Assembly: GCF_029961025.1 (NCBI RefSeq)
Contig: NZ_JASBVP010000007.1
Location: 372,001 to 436,000 of the forward strand
Direction of reading: 5' to 3'
DNA from: Mycobacterium sp.
Lineage (GTDB): Bacteria; Actinomycetota; Actinomycetes; Mycobacteriales; Mycobacteriaceae
Length of the DNA stretch: 64,000 nt
The notes beneath the pieces are model-generated. The model made no database searches, was not told the origin of the DNA, and was given only the letters and a program-made list of their open reading frames with translations. The stretch's first letter is position 1. Each line of letters opens with the position of its first letter. Position numbers and translations under genes: made by a program. Of the stretch, positions 9,159-18,935 are shown piece by piece.

Positions 9159-9374
9159 ATGGCTGAGGACGTCCGCGCGGAGATCGTGGCCAGTGTGCTC
9201 GAGGTCGTGGTCAACGAGGGCGACCGGATCGGGGAGGGTGACACTCTGGTGTTGCTGGAGTCGATGAAGATGGAAATACCCGTCATCGCCGAAGTCGCCG
9301 GCACGGTCAGCAAGGTGAATGTCTCGGTGGGCGATGTCATCCAGGCCGGCGACCTAATAGCGGTGATCAGTTAA
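9159..9374 (+). CDS. Biotinylated protein TB7.3 (biotinyl/lipoyl domain)
   Basis: A single biotinyl domain of 71 residues, the same length as Rv3221c. The biotin acceptor is Lys37 in ESMKMEI. The fold is compact with the symmetrical GxI/GDxI turns (VSVGDVIQAGDLIAVIS). The start MAEDVR at 9159 is chosen over upstream Met codons because it reproduces the known length. TB7.3 is a stand-alone biotinylated protein whose carboxylase partner is not established. It precedes pdtaS by 49 bp in the same orientation and the two may be cotranscribed. Confidence 0.92.
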   Translation: MAEDVRAEIVASVLEVVVNEGDRIGEGDTLVLLESMKMEIPVIAEVAGTVSKVNVSVGDVIQAGDLIAVIS

Positions 9375-9423
9375 GCCGTTGATTTTCTGTGCCGGCCGTC
9401 CGGGATCGGCCCGGAGGTAGCAG

Positions 9424-10923
9424 ATGTCGACTCTGGGTGACCTGCTTGCTGAACACACCGTGCTGCCGGGGAATGCCGTCGACCACTTGCACGCCGTGGT
9501 CGGGGAGTGGCAGCTGCTGGCCGACTTTTCGTTCGCCGATTATTTGATGTGGGTTCGCCGCGATGATGGCGCGTTGGTCTGCGTAGCGCAATGCCGCCCC
9601 AACACCGCGGCTACCGTCCTGCTGACCGACGCGGTGGGCACGGTGGTTGCCGCTGACCGCCTGCCGCTGGTGGCAGCCGCGTTCGAATCGGGCACGATAG
9701 GAAGAGAAAATAATGCGGTCCAACACTTTTCGTGGCAGCAGAAAGGCCTGAACGTAGAAGCCGTGCCGGTGCGCTACGGCGAACGGGTAGTCGCGGTGCT
9801 GACACGTCAAACCGCTCTGACCGCGACCCGCAAATCCAGCCCGCTGGAAACCGCCTACCTGGACTGCGCCGCGGATCTGGTCCACATGCTGTCGGAGGGC
9901 ACCTTTCCCAACGTGGGTGACGTCGCCATGGCACGATCCAGTCCCCGGGCCGGAGACGGCTTTATCCGCCTTAATGTAGACGGTGTCGTCTCCTATGCCA
10001 GCCCGAATGCGCTATCGGCCTACCACCGGATGGGCCTAACCTCGGAATTGGAGGGTCACAACCTTATTGAGGTCACCCGGCCGCTGATATCCGACCCGTT
10101 CGAGGCGCAGGAAATGGCCGAGCACGTGCGCGACTCACTTACCGGGGGGGCAAGCATGCGGATGGAGGTCGACGCCGGTGGTGCTACGGTGCTGCTGCGC
10201 ACACTCCCGCTGGTGGTGCATGGCTCGGCGGCAGGTGCAGCGGTGCTGGTCCGTGATGTCACCGAGGTGAAGCGCCGCGATCGCGCGCTCATGTCGAAGG
10301 ACGCCACGATCCGGGAAATTCATCACCGCGTCAAGAACAACCTGCAAACGGTGGCGGCGCTGTTGCGCCTGCAGGCGCGCCGGCTGACCAACGCCGAAGG
10401 ACGGGAGGCATTACTGCAGTCGGTGCGCCGGGTGTCATCGATCGCCTTGGTGCACGACGCGCTGTCGACGTCGGTGGACGAGCAGGTGAACCTCGATGAG
10501 GTGATCGATCGGATCTTGCCGATCATGAACGACGTGGCGTGTGTGGACTCGCCGATCCGGATCAGTCGGGTCGGTGCGCTCGGTGTCCTGGACTCCGACC
10601 GCGCGACGGCACTGATGATGGTGATCGCCGAACTCGTGCAAAACGCCATCGAGCATGCGTTCAAGCCCGAGGCCGACCACGGGCAGGTGACGATCCGCGC
10701 GGAGCGCTCGGCACGTTGGCTGGACGTGGTGGTCCACGACAATGGGCGCGGCCTGCCTGAGGGCTTCAATCTGGAACGGTCCGATCGCTTGGGCCTGCAG
10801 ATTGTCCGGACGCTGGTATCGGCCGAACTGGACGGCACACTGCACATGCAGGCCGCCCCTGCGGGCGGTACCGACGTGGTGTTGCGGGTTCCGATCGGCC
10901 GCCGCTCCAGGCCGACCCAATGA
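9424..10923 (+). CDS. pdtaS: Sensor histidine kinase PdtaS
   Basis: This cytosolic sensor kinase phosphorylates the ANTAR-domain antiterminator PdtaR, which then acts on nascent RNA. The 499-residue protein has an N-terminal GAF domain, a PAS domain (FIRLNVDGVVSYASPNALSAY), a HisKA_2 phosphoacceptor region with HHRVKNNLQTV near residue 300, and a C-terminal HATPase with DNGRGLPEGF. No membrane segments are visible. The ATG follows GGAGG. It corresponds to Rv3220c (501 residues). A stand-alone ANTAR gene also occurs in this window at 28287; whether it interacts with PdtaS is unknown. Confidence 0.94.
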   Translation: MSTLGDLLAEHTVLPGNAVDHLHAVVGEWQLLADFSFADYLMWVRRDDGALVCVAQCRPNTAATVLLTDAVGTVVAADRLPLVAAAFESGTIGRENNAVQHFSWQQKGLNVEAVPVRYGERVVAVLTRQTALTATRKSSPLETAYLDCAADLVHMLSEGTFPNVGDVAMARSSPRAGDGFIRLNVDGVVSYASPNALSAYHRMGLTSELEGHNLIEVTRPLISDPFEAQEMAEHVRDSLTGGASMRMEVDAGGATVLLRTLPLVVHGSAAGAAVLVRDVTEVKRRDRALMSKDATIREIHHRVKNNLQTVAALLRLQARRLTNAEGREALLQSVRRVSSIALVHDALSTSVDEQVNLDEVIDRILPIMNDVACVDSPIRISRVGALGVLDSDRATALMMVIAELVQNAIEHAFKPEADHGQVTIRAERSARWLDVVVHDNGRGLPEGFNLERSDRLGLQIVRTLVSAELDGTLHMQAAPAGGTDVVLRVPIGRRSRPTQ

Positions 10924-10933
10924 CGGTGCAAAG

Positions 10934-10977
10934 GCGCATAGTGCGGCCCCGGCGACTGCCGGGGCCGCACTATGCGC
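10934..10977. terminator. Perfect 20-bp hairpin, bidirectional terminator between pdtaS and whiB1
   Basis: GCGCATAGTGCGGCCCCGGC (10934-10953) is followed by a GACT loop and its exact complement (10958-10977). It lies between two convergent genes, 10 bp from the pdtaS stop and 16 bp from the whiB1 stop. T tracts are short, so termination may be of the strong-hairpin, U-poor type common in mycobacteria. Confidence 0.75.
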
Positions 10978-10993
10978 AAATGCCGTGGTGAGG

Positions 10994-11248
10994 TCAGACT
11001 CCGCTGCGCGCCGTTGTCCGGACATTGCGACGCTTCAGTGCGCGCCGCTCGTCTTCACTCATTCCGCCCCAGACGCCGGAGTCCTGGCCCGTGTTCAGCG
11101 CCCAGGTGAGGCACTCTGTGGTCACCGGGCACCGGGCACAGACCAGTTTCGCTTCAGCGATCTGCGCGAGCGCCGGGCCGCTGTTTCCGACCGGGAAGAA
11201 CAGCTCCGGATCCTCGTCGCGGCAGACCGCCCTGTGGCGCCAATCCAT
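10994..11248 (-). CDS. whiB1: Transcriptional regulator WhiB1 (4Fe-4S)
   Basis: WhiB1 is an essential iron-sulfur regulator that senses nitric oxide and binds the principal sigma factor. The protein has 84 residues, as in M. tuberculosis. The four cluster ligands are Cys9, Cys37, Cys40 and Cys46, followed by the GVWGG turn and a basic C-terminal DNA-binding tail (RRALKRRNVR). AAGGAG precedes the ATG by nine bases. A long upstream region (11249-11493) contains a CRP-like palindrome, consistent with cAMP-receptor control known for whiB1 in M. tuberculosis. Confidence 0.96.
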   Translation of the reverse strand: MDWRHRAVCRDEDPELFFPVGNSGPALAQIAEAKLVCARCPVTTECLTWALNTGQDSGVWGGMSEDERRALKRRNVRTTARSGV

Positions 11249-11380
11249 ACGTCGTTACTCCTTACTATGTGCGCAGCACAGCGCACTGGCGTTTTCTTCG
11301 GCTGTTACCTGCACGAAAAAGGTTTCGCTACCGTTACGTGCGACCTGTTCGATCGTGTCACAGGCTCGACGGATGTCAAT

Positions 11381-11396
11381 AGTGCACGTTAACACG
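11381..11396 (-). promoter_or_regulatory. CRP-like site upstream of whiB1
   Basis: The minus strand reads CGTGTTAACGTGCACT, a GTG-N8-CAC pattern as in mycobacterial CRP sites. It lies about 135 bp upstream of the whiB1 start. whiB1 is a known CRP target in M. tuberculosis; this particular site is an inference. Confidence 0.35.
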
Positions 11397-11493
11397 TGGG
11401 AAATCTCACTTTGATGATTCGTTTCCGCAACCCGTACCCCGGTGCCCCAGGCTGAGCCCGCAGTTGCCCCCTGAGCCGGCCTAGTAGGTTCGA

Positions 11494-12468
11494 TCACCGC
11501 AGCTCAGAACGGGTTTTCGTGGGTGGGGCGACCACCGCCAGGGCATTGGGAACCGCCCGGAACGTCATGGTTTCGCGCACGCCGAGGTAATCTCCGTCGA
11601 ACTGGCTGGCGATCGGAGCCCCGGCCGAAGTGACCCGCAGGCAGGCCACATCATCGTCGCGGATGAGCTGTTTGGCCTGTAACTTGGGCCGCTTCGACAG
11701 CATCTGGCGGAGCAGCCGCAGCGTAGGGATCGCCTTCATGCTGGTGAGCGCGAACACTCCCAAACCCGTGTCGAAGCTGCAGCCCGGATTGGTCACCATC
11801 GGACGGTTGTTGCTGTAAGTCCACGGGCTGGTGTTGGACACCCAAACGAAGTGCACGCCCGGGATGGGCTCGCGATCAGGCAACTGCAGCGTCAGTCTCG
11901 GCTCGCGGCGCGCGTAGGCCATGGTGATGGGCACCGCCACCCGCCAGTAGCGCAACGGGGTGACCTTGACACCCTTATCGCGTTGCGCCTCGACCGCCGC
12001 CACCACCTCGGCGTCGACACCCATGCCGGCATTGAGCACGGCCCAGCGTTCGCCGCAGTCGATCAGCCCGATGCGCCGCCACTCCTGGCGGCGTTCGTAG
12101 GCGTCGAGAAGGCTAAGCAGCTGGTTGGTGGCGTCGATCGGGTCGGGCGGGATGCCCAGCGATCTGGCCAGAGCGTTCGCTGACCCGCCCGGCACTATCG
12201 CTACCGCCGGAACGTGGCCTCTCGGTAGCGGGCCGGGCGGGCCGAGCAGGCCGTTCACCACGTTGCTTACCGTGCCGTCACCGCCATGCACGACGACGAG
12301 ATCGACTCCGTCCTTGGCGGCCGCACGCGCTATTTCCCCTCCGTGACCACGGTAGCCGGTGTGCTCGACGGTGAGTTCGAGGCGGCTTCGCAGCGCATGC
12401 GCGAGCAGGTCACGACCGGCCGGGGTGGTGGAGGTGGCGGTGGGGTTGACGATCAGCACGGCGCGCAT
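11494..12468 (-). CDS. Diacylglycerol kinase-like lipid kinase (Rv3218-like)
   Basis: This is a 324-residue member of the DAGK catalytic-domain family, which phosphorylates diacylglycerol, sphingosine or related lipids. The ATP-binding motif GGDGTVSN and the segment VPGGSANALARSLG are present and correspond to the family's GGDGT and PGGTGN motifs. The N-terminus (VLIVNPTAT) is the usual Rossmann-like first strand. No membrane segment is present. The length matches Rv3218 (321 residues). The upstream divergent region toward the Rv3217c homologue is filled by a 57-bp tandem repeat, so its promoter may be affected by repeat number. Confidence 0.88.
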   Translation of the reverse strand: MRAVLIVNPTATSTTPAGRDLLAHALRSRLELTVEHTGYRGHGGEIARAAAKDGVDLVVVHGGDGTVSNVVNGLLGPPGPLPRGHVPAVAIVPGGSANALARSLGIPPDPIDATNQLLSLLDAYERRQEWRRIGLIDCGERWAVLNAGMGVDAEVVAAVEAQRDKGVKVTPLRYWRVAVPITMAYARREPRLTLQLPDREPIPGVHFVWVSNTSPWTYSNNRPMVTNPGCSFDTGLGVFALTSMKAIPTLRLLRQMLSKRPKLQAKQLIRDDDVACLRVTSAGAPIASQFDGDYLGVRETMTFRAVPNALAVVAPPTKTRSELR

Positions 12469-12483
12469 GACGCCCGAGCTTAG

Positions 12484-12696
12484 GCCCGGCGACGATGCGG
12501 GTCGTGGAGCGACCCGGGGAGGAGCGGGCGGTTGGGGTGGGCCCGGCGACGATGCGGGTCGTGGAGCGACCCGGGGAGGAGCGGGCGGTTGGGGTGGGCC
12601 CGGCGACGATGCGGGTCGTGGAGCGACCCGGGGAGGAGCGGGCGGTTGGGGTGGGCCCGGCGACGATGCGGGTCGTGGAGCGACCCGGGGAGGAGG
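12484..12696. repeat. 57-bp minisatellite, 3.7 copies (VNTR candidate)
   Basis: Copies start at 12484, 12541, 12598 and 12655, the last being partial. The copies are essentially identical. The unit begins GCCCGGCGACGATGCGGGTC and contains GGGGAGGAGCGGGCGG. It fills nearly all of the gap between the divergent DAGK-like gene and the Rv3217c homologue. Because 57 is a multiple of three, frames stay open through it, but these are not genes. Related single copies occur at 20812-20860 and 25141-25190. Confidence 0.93.
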
Positions 12697-12709
12697 CTAC
12701 GCTGGTGGC

Positions 12710-13138
12710 GTGATTGTTCCGGCCACGGTACGCGGGGCGGGACTGATCGTCGCGGTACAGGGCATGGCCGCACTGGGGGTCGCCGCGGCTCTGGTTGTGC
12801 GTGGCTTGGCCGGAGCCGACCAGCGCCTGGTCAACGGTTTCGGCACCGCGGTGTGGTTCGTTCTGGCCGGTGCCGGGGTATTTGCCGCCGGATGCGGGCT
12901 GTTGGCCGGCAAGCGTTGGGGACGTGGGCCGGCGGTTTTCACGCAGTTGCTTCTGCTGCCCGTCACCTGGCATCTCGCGGTGGACTCGCACCGGCCGGAG
13001 TTCGCGATCCCGGCGGGGATCATGGTGGTGGCGGTGTTGGCGTTGCTCTTCAGCCCGCCCGCAGTGCGCTGGGCGGCCAGCGGCGAGCAACACGATCTGG
13101 CCGGCTTCGCCAATCGCTCGCGGAGAGCCGAGCGCTGA
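12710..13138 (+). CDS. Small integral membrane protein (Rv3217c-like)
   Basis: This is a 142-residue protein with four hydrophobic segments: GAGLIVAVQGMAALGVAAAL, WFVLAGAGVFAAGCGLLAG, FTQLLLLPVTWHLAV and AGIMVVAVLALLF. It ends in a basic tail. Length matches Rv3217c (143 residues), a membrane protein of unknown function. The GTG at 12710 is chosen; the only purine-rich sequence upstream (GGGGAGGAGG at 12687-12696) belongs to the last, truncated copy of the 57-bp repeat. Translation or transcription may therefore depend on the repeat array. Confidence 0.8.
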   Translation: MIVPATVRGAGLIVAVQGMAALGVAAALVVRGLAGADQRLVNGFGTAVWFVLAGAGVFAAGCGLLAGKRWGRGPAVFTQLLLLPVTWHLAVDSHRPEFAIPAGIMVVAVLALLFSPPAVRWAASGEQHDLAGFANRSRRAER

Positions 13139-13282
13139 TTCGCCGATTCAGTTGCGCAGCGGCTGTGCTTGTTCATCCTCGGACTGCCCCAAACGTGCTG
13201 CGTGGATTTGTGTTTCGCTGATCACACGCCGATAGGTGCTGCGCTCGCTCAGCCTTCACCGAATCGCGCCGTCCGGCGGCAG

Positions 13283-14440
13283 TCATCGACGGGTGCGGTA
13301 CGGCCTGGCTGATGTGTGCACCTCCTGCGCTACTCCCAGGGCGGTCAATATCGTCGCGAATTTCGTTGTTGTCTCGTCAATTTCCTCATCAGGGTCGGAT
13401 TCGGCGACGATGCCGCCGCCGGCATGGGCGAGCGCGCTGCGGCGGTCGGCCGACAGTTGCGCGCAGCGGATGGATACTACCCACCGGCCATCTCCCCGCA
13501 TGTCGCACCAGCCAACCGCTCCGGCGTAGAAACCACGGTCGCCTTCCAGCGCGGCGATGAGCCCGGACGCGGCATCCGCCGGGACACCGCCGACCGCCGG
13601 GGTCGGATGCAGTGCCAACGCCAGATCCATTGCGGTGGTGGAAGTGTCACGTAACAGACCGGTGATCGGTGTGCACAGATGCCACAGCGCCGCGGTGCGG
13701 CGCAATTGGGGCCTGGGCGCGATCGTCAGCCGGGTGCACAGTGGGCGCAGGACGTCATGCATGGCGTCCACGACCAGTTGGTGTTCGCGGCGATTCTTGG
13801 TCGACGCGGCCAAAGCGGCACCAATGGCGACATCAAGCTCAGGGTCGTCAGCGCGTGGCGCCGAACCGGCGAACGGCTGGCACGTCACCCGGTCGCCCTG
13901 GCGGGCGACCAGCAGCTCCGGACTGGCGCCGACCAGGGCGCTACCCGAATAGCCTGGGCCGGCCGCCGACAGGTCCACCAGATACCCGAAAGCGGCCGGA
14001 TCGGTGGTGAGCAGCCGGCGCAAGATGATCCGGCCGTCCAACGGGCCGTCGGCGAGCAGCCGTAACGCGCGAGCGAGCACTACTTTACGCAACCCGGAAT
14101 CGGTCGCCGCCAGCTGATCCCGTGCCTGGCAGATCCGGATGCGGTGCTGCTCGGGCGGGGGTAACGCCGCGGCGATACGCGTCGCCGGCAAGGGCGCGTC
14201 CGGCCAGTCAGGCGGCCCGCCGGTGCGCCGCACGGCGTCGGGCACCATCAACGCGACCGGTCTGGTCACGTCGAACGGTAACGCGCCCACCAGCATCGGC
14301 ACCCTGGTAGACCGCAGCGCTGATTGGGCGGCGGTGACCTCGGAATAACAGGCCGTCACGCGGTCGGCGATCAGGGTCCCGTCTGGCCCGCACAGCGTGA
14401 ACGGCGGTTCCACGGACCCCGCCCCCGTATCACCGGTCAC
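13283..14440 (-). CDS. entC: Isochorismate synthase-family enzyme EntC/MenF
   Basis: This chorismate-using enzyme converts chorismate to isochorismate for menaquinone or related products. The 385-residue protein shows the family's C-terminal core: KVVLARAL, GASPELLV, PFAGSAPR, LHPTPAVGG, EGDRGFYAGAVGW and the AGGGIVAESDP motif. The GTG at 14440 overlaps the upstream phosphatase gene's stop as GTGA, and gives a length near Rv3215 (372 residues); a longer frame upstream to 14515 lies inside the phosphatase gene. Rv3216, which lies between this gene and the Rv3217c homologue in M. tuberculosis, is absent; 13139-13282 shows no gene. Confidence 0.9.
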   Translation of the reverse strand: MTGDTGAGSVEPPFTLCGPDGTLIADRVTACYSEVTAAQSALRSTRVPMLVGALPFDVTRPVALMVPDAVRRTGGPPDWPDAPLPATRIAAALPPPEQHRIRICQARDQLAATDSGLRKVVLARALRLLADGPLDGRIILRRLLTTDPAAFGYLVDLSAAGPGYSGSALVGASPELLVARQGDRVTCQPFAGSAPRADDPELDVAIGAALAASTKNRREHQLVVDAMHDVLRPLCTRLTIAPRPQLRRTAALWHLCTPITGLLRDTSTTAMDLALALHPTPAVGGVPADAASGLIAALEGDRGFYAGAVGWCDMRGDGRWVVSIRCAQLSADRRSALAHAGGGIVAESDPDEEIDETTTKFATILTALGVAQEVHTSARPYRTRR

Positions 14441-15048
14441 CCTGGTGCAACCGGATCCGGGCAGCCGGCCAGCCCGAGCGCGACCAATTGATGCGCCCCA
14501 TGCTCGAAACCACACACCGCGATCGACCCGGCCGCCATGCTGAAGCGCAGCCCCTCGGCCAGCGCCAGCTGGAGCCAGCGGGCGATCACCGCGCGGGAGA
14601 AATGGCCGTGGCCGACGAACACCACGTCGCGTGATCGCATGTGCCGCAACCCCACCCCGATGGCTTCATCGGCGCGATCGCGGACCTGGGCCACGCTTTC
14701 CCCGCCGGGGCACCCGTGCGTCCACACCAGCCAGTCGGGCACCGATTGCCGGACCTGCTCCGTGGTCAACCCCTCGTAGGAGCCGTAGTCCCATTCGGCA
14801 ATCAGCTCGGTTACCTCGTCGACAAGCAGCCCGGCCAACTCGGCGGTGGCCAGCGCGCGCCGACGCGGGCTGCAGATCACCGTCGGGTTGTCGAGCTGCA
14901 ACCGCTTCAGGATCCCGGCGGCCGCTTGGGCCCGTTTCCGCCCGGTGGCGGTCAACTCCAGCTCGGTGCGCCCGGTGTGCCGGCCGGACTGCGACCACTC
15001 GGTCTCTCCGTGCCGTAACAACACCAGCCGGTGGTTCTGCACGCCCAT
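14437..15048 (-). CDS. Histidine-phosphatase superfamily acid phosphatase (Rv3214/Gpm2-like)
   Basis: This 203-residue branch-1 histidine phosphatase has the catalytic RHGE motif (LLRHGETEWS), SPRRRALATAEL, and the second histidine in VGHGHFSRAVIARW. The M. tuberculosis homologue Rv3214 was named gpm2 but is established as an acid phosphatase rather than a phosphoglycerate mutase, so a mutase name is avoided. It is translationally coupled to entC by GTGA and divergent from the ParA-like gene. Confidence 0.9.
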   Translation of the reverse strand: MGVQNHRLVLLRHGETEWSQSGRHTGRTELELTATGRKRAQAAAGILKRLQLDNPTVICSPRRRALATAELAGLLVDEVTELIAEWDYGSYEGLTTEQVRQSVPDWLVWTHGCPGGESVAQVRDRADEAIGVGLRHMRSRDVVFVGHGHFSRAVIARWLQLALAEGLRFSMAAGSIAVCGFEHGAHQLVALGLAGCPDPVAPG

Positions 15049-15116
15049 GCGGATCGATTGTGCCGCACCTTCGCTACTTGGCTCGCGGCAGGACGAGAAA
15101 GTGCCAGGATGTCGGT

Positions 15117-15917
15117 GTGACGAAGACCCGGATACTGGCGGTGGCCAACCAAAAGGGTGGGGTGGCCAAGACGACGACGGTGGCCTCGCTGGGTGCCGCG
15201 ATGGTGGCGGAGGGCCAGCGGGTGCTGCTCGTCGACCTTGATCCGCAAGGCTGTCTGACGTTCTCGCTGGGACACGACCCGGACAAGCTGCCGGTATCGG
15301 TGCACGAAGTGCTGCTCGGCGAGGTCGAGCCGGCCGCGGTGCTGGTGACCACAGCGGAGGGCATGATTTTGCTCCCGGCCAACATCGACCTGGCCGGTGC
15401 GGAGGCGATGCTGCTGATGCGCGCCGGCCGCGAGTACGCGCTCAAACGCGCGCTGGACAAGCTGTCCGGGCAGTTCGACGTCGTCGTCATCGACTGCCCG
15501 CCCTCGCTGGGGGTGCTGACCCTCAACGGGTTGACGGCCGCCGACGAAGTGATCGTTCCGCTGCAGTGCGAGACCCTGGCGCACCGCGGCGTCGGCCAAT
15601 TCCTGCGTACCGTCGCCGACGTGCAGCAGATCACCAACCCCCGCCTGCGGTTGCTGGGTGCGTTGCCCACGCTCTACGACTCTCGCACCACCCACACCCG
15701 CGACGTCCTGCTTGATGTCGCCGACCGCTACGACCTGCCGGTGCTGGCCCCGCCCATCCCGCGCACGGTGCGGTTCGCCGAGGCCACCGCGTCGGGGGCG
15801 TCGGTGCTGGCCGCCCGCAAGAACAAAGGCGCACAGGCCTACCGCGAGCTGGCGCTGGCGCTGCTCGAGCATTGGAAATCCGGCCGGTCGCTACCCACGT
15901 TCACCGTGCCGCTCTGA
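15117..15917 (+). CDS. ParA/Soj-family ATPase (Rv3213c-like)
   Basis: This MinD/ParA-type deviant Walker ATPase has 266 residues, the same length as Rv3213c. The P-loop is KGGVAKTTT near the N-terminus, with LVDLDPQG and VVIDCPPSLG downstream. There is no ParB partner next to it and the main chromosomal parA lies elsewhere in mycobacteria, so a role in positioning some other cargo is possible. The GTG at 15117 is chosen by length and by the usual short N-terminus before the P-loop. Confidence 0.88.
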   Translation: MTKTRILAVANQKGGVAKTTTVASLGAAMVAEGQRVLLVDLDPQGCLTFSLGHDPDKLPVSVHEVLLGEVEPAAVLVTTAEGMILLPANIDLAGAEAMLLMRAGREYALKRALDKLSGQFDVVVIDCPPSLGVLTLNGLTAADEVIVPLQCETLAHRGVGQFLRTVADVQQITNPRLRLLGALPTLYDSRTTHTRDVLLDVADRYDLPVLAPPIPRTVRFAEATASGASVLAARKNKGAQAYRELALALLEHWKSGRSLPTFTVPL

Positions 15918-15972
15918 CGTTCGGGTGACCCGTCGGCGGTGGTCCGCGCCGAGACCGCCCGGTAAAACCCGT

Positions 15973-17187
15973 TCAACCCAGAGCGACCACCACGGTGTCG
16001 CGTTGCTCGAACACCCGCGTCCCGGAGACGGCCGGGATCACCGCCGATTTGGCAGGCCCCCGGCTGACCGGCAGGTAGCGCTCATTGGCGCCACTGACCG
16101 GGTCGTAGACCCCCATGCCCCCGGTGACCGGGACCAGCAGCCGGCCCGCCATGATCGTGGCCGGTCCGATCGGGACGGCGGGCCCAGCCGCGGCAATGGT
16201 GTAGCGGTACGTCAGGCTCGCCGCGTCGAACACCATCACGGCATCGCCCGTCCACCAGCTCACCAGGTTGCCGGGCCGCGACACCGCCGTCGACGGCGCG
16301 GCCGGGTGCGGCAGCAGGGTGCTGGCGACCGTGGTGCCGGTCTCGTCGATCACCTCGACTCTGGGCGTCGGGGACGGCAGATATACCGCCGTGGTGGTGT
16401 CCGAGACGGTCAGCACGCGGGCATTGGAATCCGCGCCGATCCCCGGCTCCGGGACAACGCGTTGCTCGGGTTCGTCCTCTTCCTTGCCCGGGCGCAGCAG
16501 GACGAGCCGCAGACCGGTCTGCTGACCGCAGGCCTCAAGCACCGCGGCCGCTGACGAGCTGGCCGCCGCCGAGACCAGGGTGCATCCGCTGTGCAGCCCC
16601 CGCGCCGAGGGTTTCACCCGGGCGTCGGTCTCGCCGTAGGACAGCATCCGGACCATGTCCGAGCGCCACAGTTCCAGTCGAGTGTCGCCCACCGATAAAA
16701 CCGTCGTCCCGTCGGAGCTGACGTGCACGTGGTCGTCGGCGTAGCCGGTGCGGGCCGGCCCGCGACGCCCGGTGGTCGCGTCGATGGTGCTCACCTGGCC
16801 GCAGCCACGGTCGTCCCGATACACCGCGACGGCGTAGCGATAAACCCAGGACACCGCGCACAAGTCGCTGTCACGCGAGTAGCTCCAGCGCACCTTGCCG
16901 GTGGCCGGATCGCGGCCGTCGACCTCCCGTCCCTCGCCGGTGACGACCGTGCCGCTCACCACCACGGGCCGAGCGGTGGCGGTGCTGGTGGCGGTCCAAA
17001 GCTGACGCAGCGCGTCCGGCACCGCCCGGGCCGGTACCGGCGGGGGTGGCAGTTGGGTGGCCGGCCGGCTGATGGTGGCCCGGGCGTCGCTGGTCCACCA
17101 GATCAGGGCCGCGACCGTGGCCACCACGACCGCGATCGCCACAGCGGCCGCCACATCGGCTGTGGTGCGGCGTTCGGGTCTGACCAT
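15973..17187 (-). CDS. Membrane-anchored beta-propeller (PQQ-like) protein (Rv3212-like)
   Basis: This 404-residue protein has one N-terminal membrane segment (AAAVAIAVVVATVAALIWW, about residues 13-31) followed by an extracytoplasmic domain. That domain has repeated Trp/Asp-rich blades such as VSGTVVTGEGREVDGRDPATGKV, typical of PQQ-like propellers. Several Cys residues could form disulfides. It lies 15 bp downstream of rhlE and probably shares its transcript. Length matches Rv3212 (407 residues). Function is unknown; a scaffold or sensor at the envelope is an inference. Confidence 0.85.
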   Translation of the reverse strand: MVRPERRTTADVAAAVAIAVVVATVAALIWWTSDARATISRPATQLPPPPVPARAVPDALRQLWTATSTATARPVVVSGTVVTGEGREVDGRDPATGKVRWSYSRDSDLCAVSWVYRYAVAVYRDDRGCGQVSTIDATTGRRGPARTGYADDHVHVSSDGTTVLSVGDTRLELWRSDMVRMLSYGETDARVKPSARGLHSGCTLVSAAASSSAAAVLEACGQQTGLRLVLLRPGKEEDEPEQRVVPEPGIGADSNARVLTVSDTTTAVYLPSPTPRVEVIDETGTTVASTLLPHPAAPSTAVSRPGNLVSWWTGDAVMVFDAASLTYRYTIAAAGPAVPIGPATIMAGRLLVPVTGGMGVYDPVSGANERYLPVSRGPAKSAVIPAVSGTRVFEQRDTVVVALG

Positions 17188-17202
17188 GCCCCGCCCGGCA
17201 GC

Positions 17203-18687
<1,485 letters not shown>

Positions 18688-18935
18688 GCGCAGGCAATGG
18701 GCCTTTCGGTTTTCGGTTGGTCACGTCTCGTCGCGGTCCACGCGCGCACGAGCGGACTCCCGAAGACGTTGCCGAGTCGCGGGCCCTGCGCTGAATCAGG
18801 CGGGCCAACCGTGCACGCACATTTCGCATTAGCGGCCGTAACGAAACAGCCGCTACATCTCATAGTAGCGGGTCGGTCGCCGCGGTCCCGCTTCGCGCAG
18901 CGTACGCCGGCCAACGCGCCGACTAGAGTGTTGCC

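Noticed and set aside
12484..12696. CRISPR-like array
   Set aside because: The units are directly tandem without unique spacers.
12359..12709. Open frames running through the 57-bp repeat array (Gly/Arg-rich repeats)
   Set aside because: The period is a multiple of three, so frames stay open by chance in all phases; no homology outside the array.
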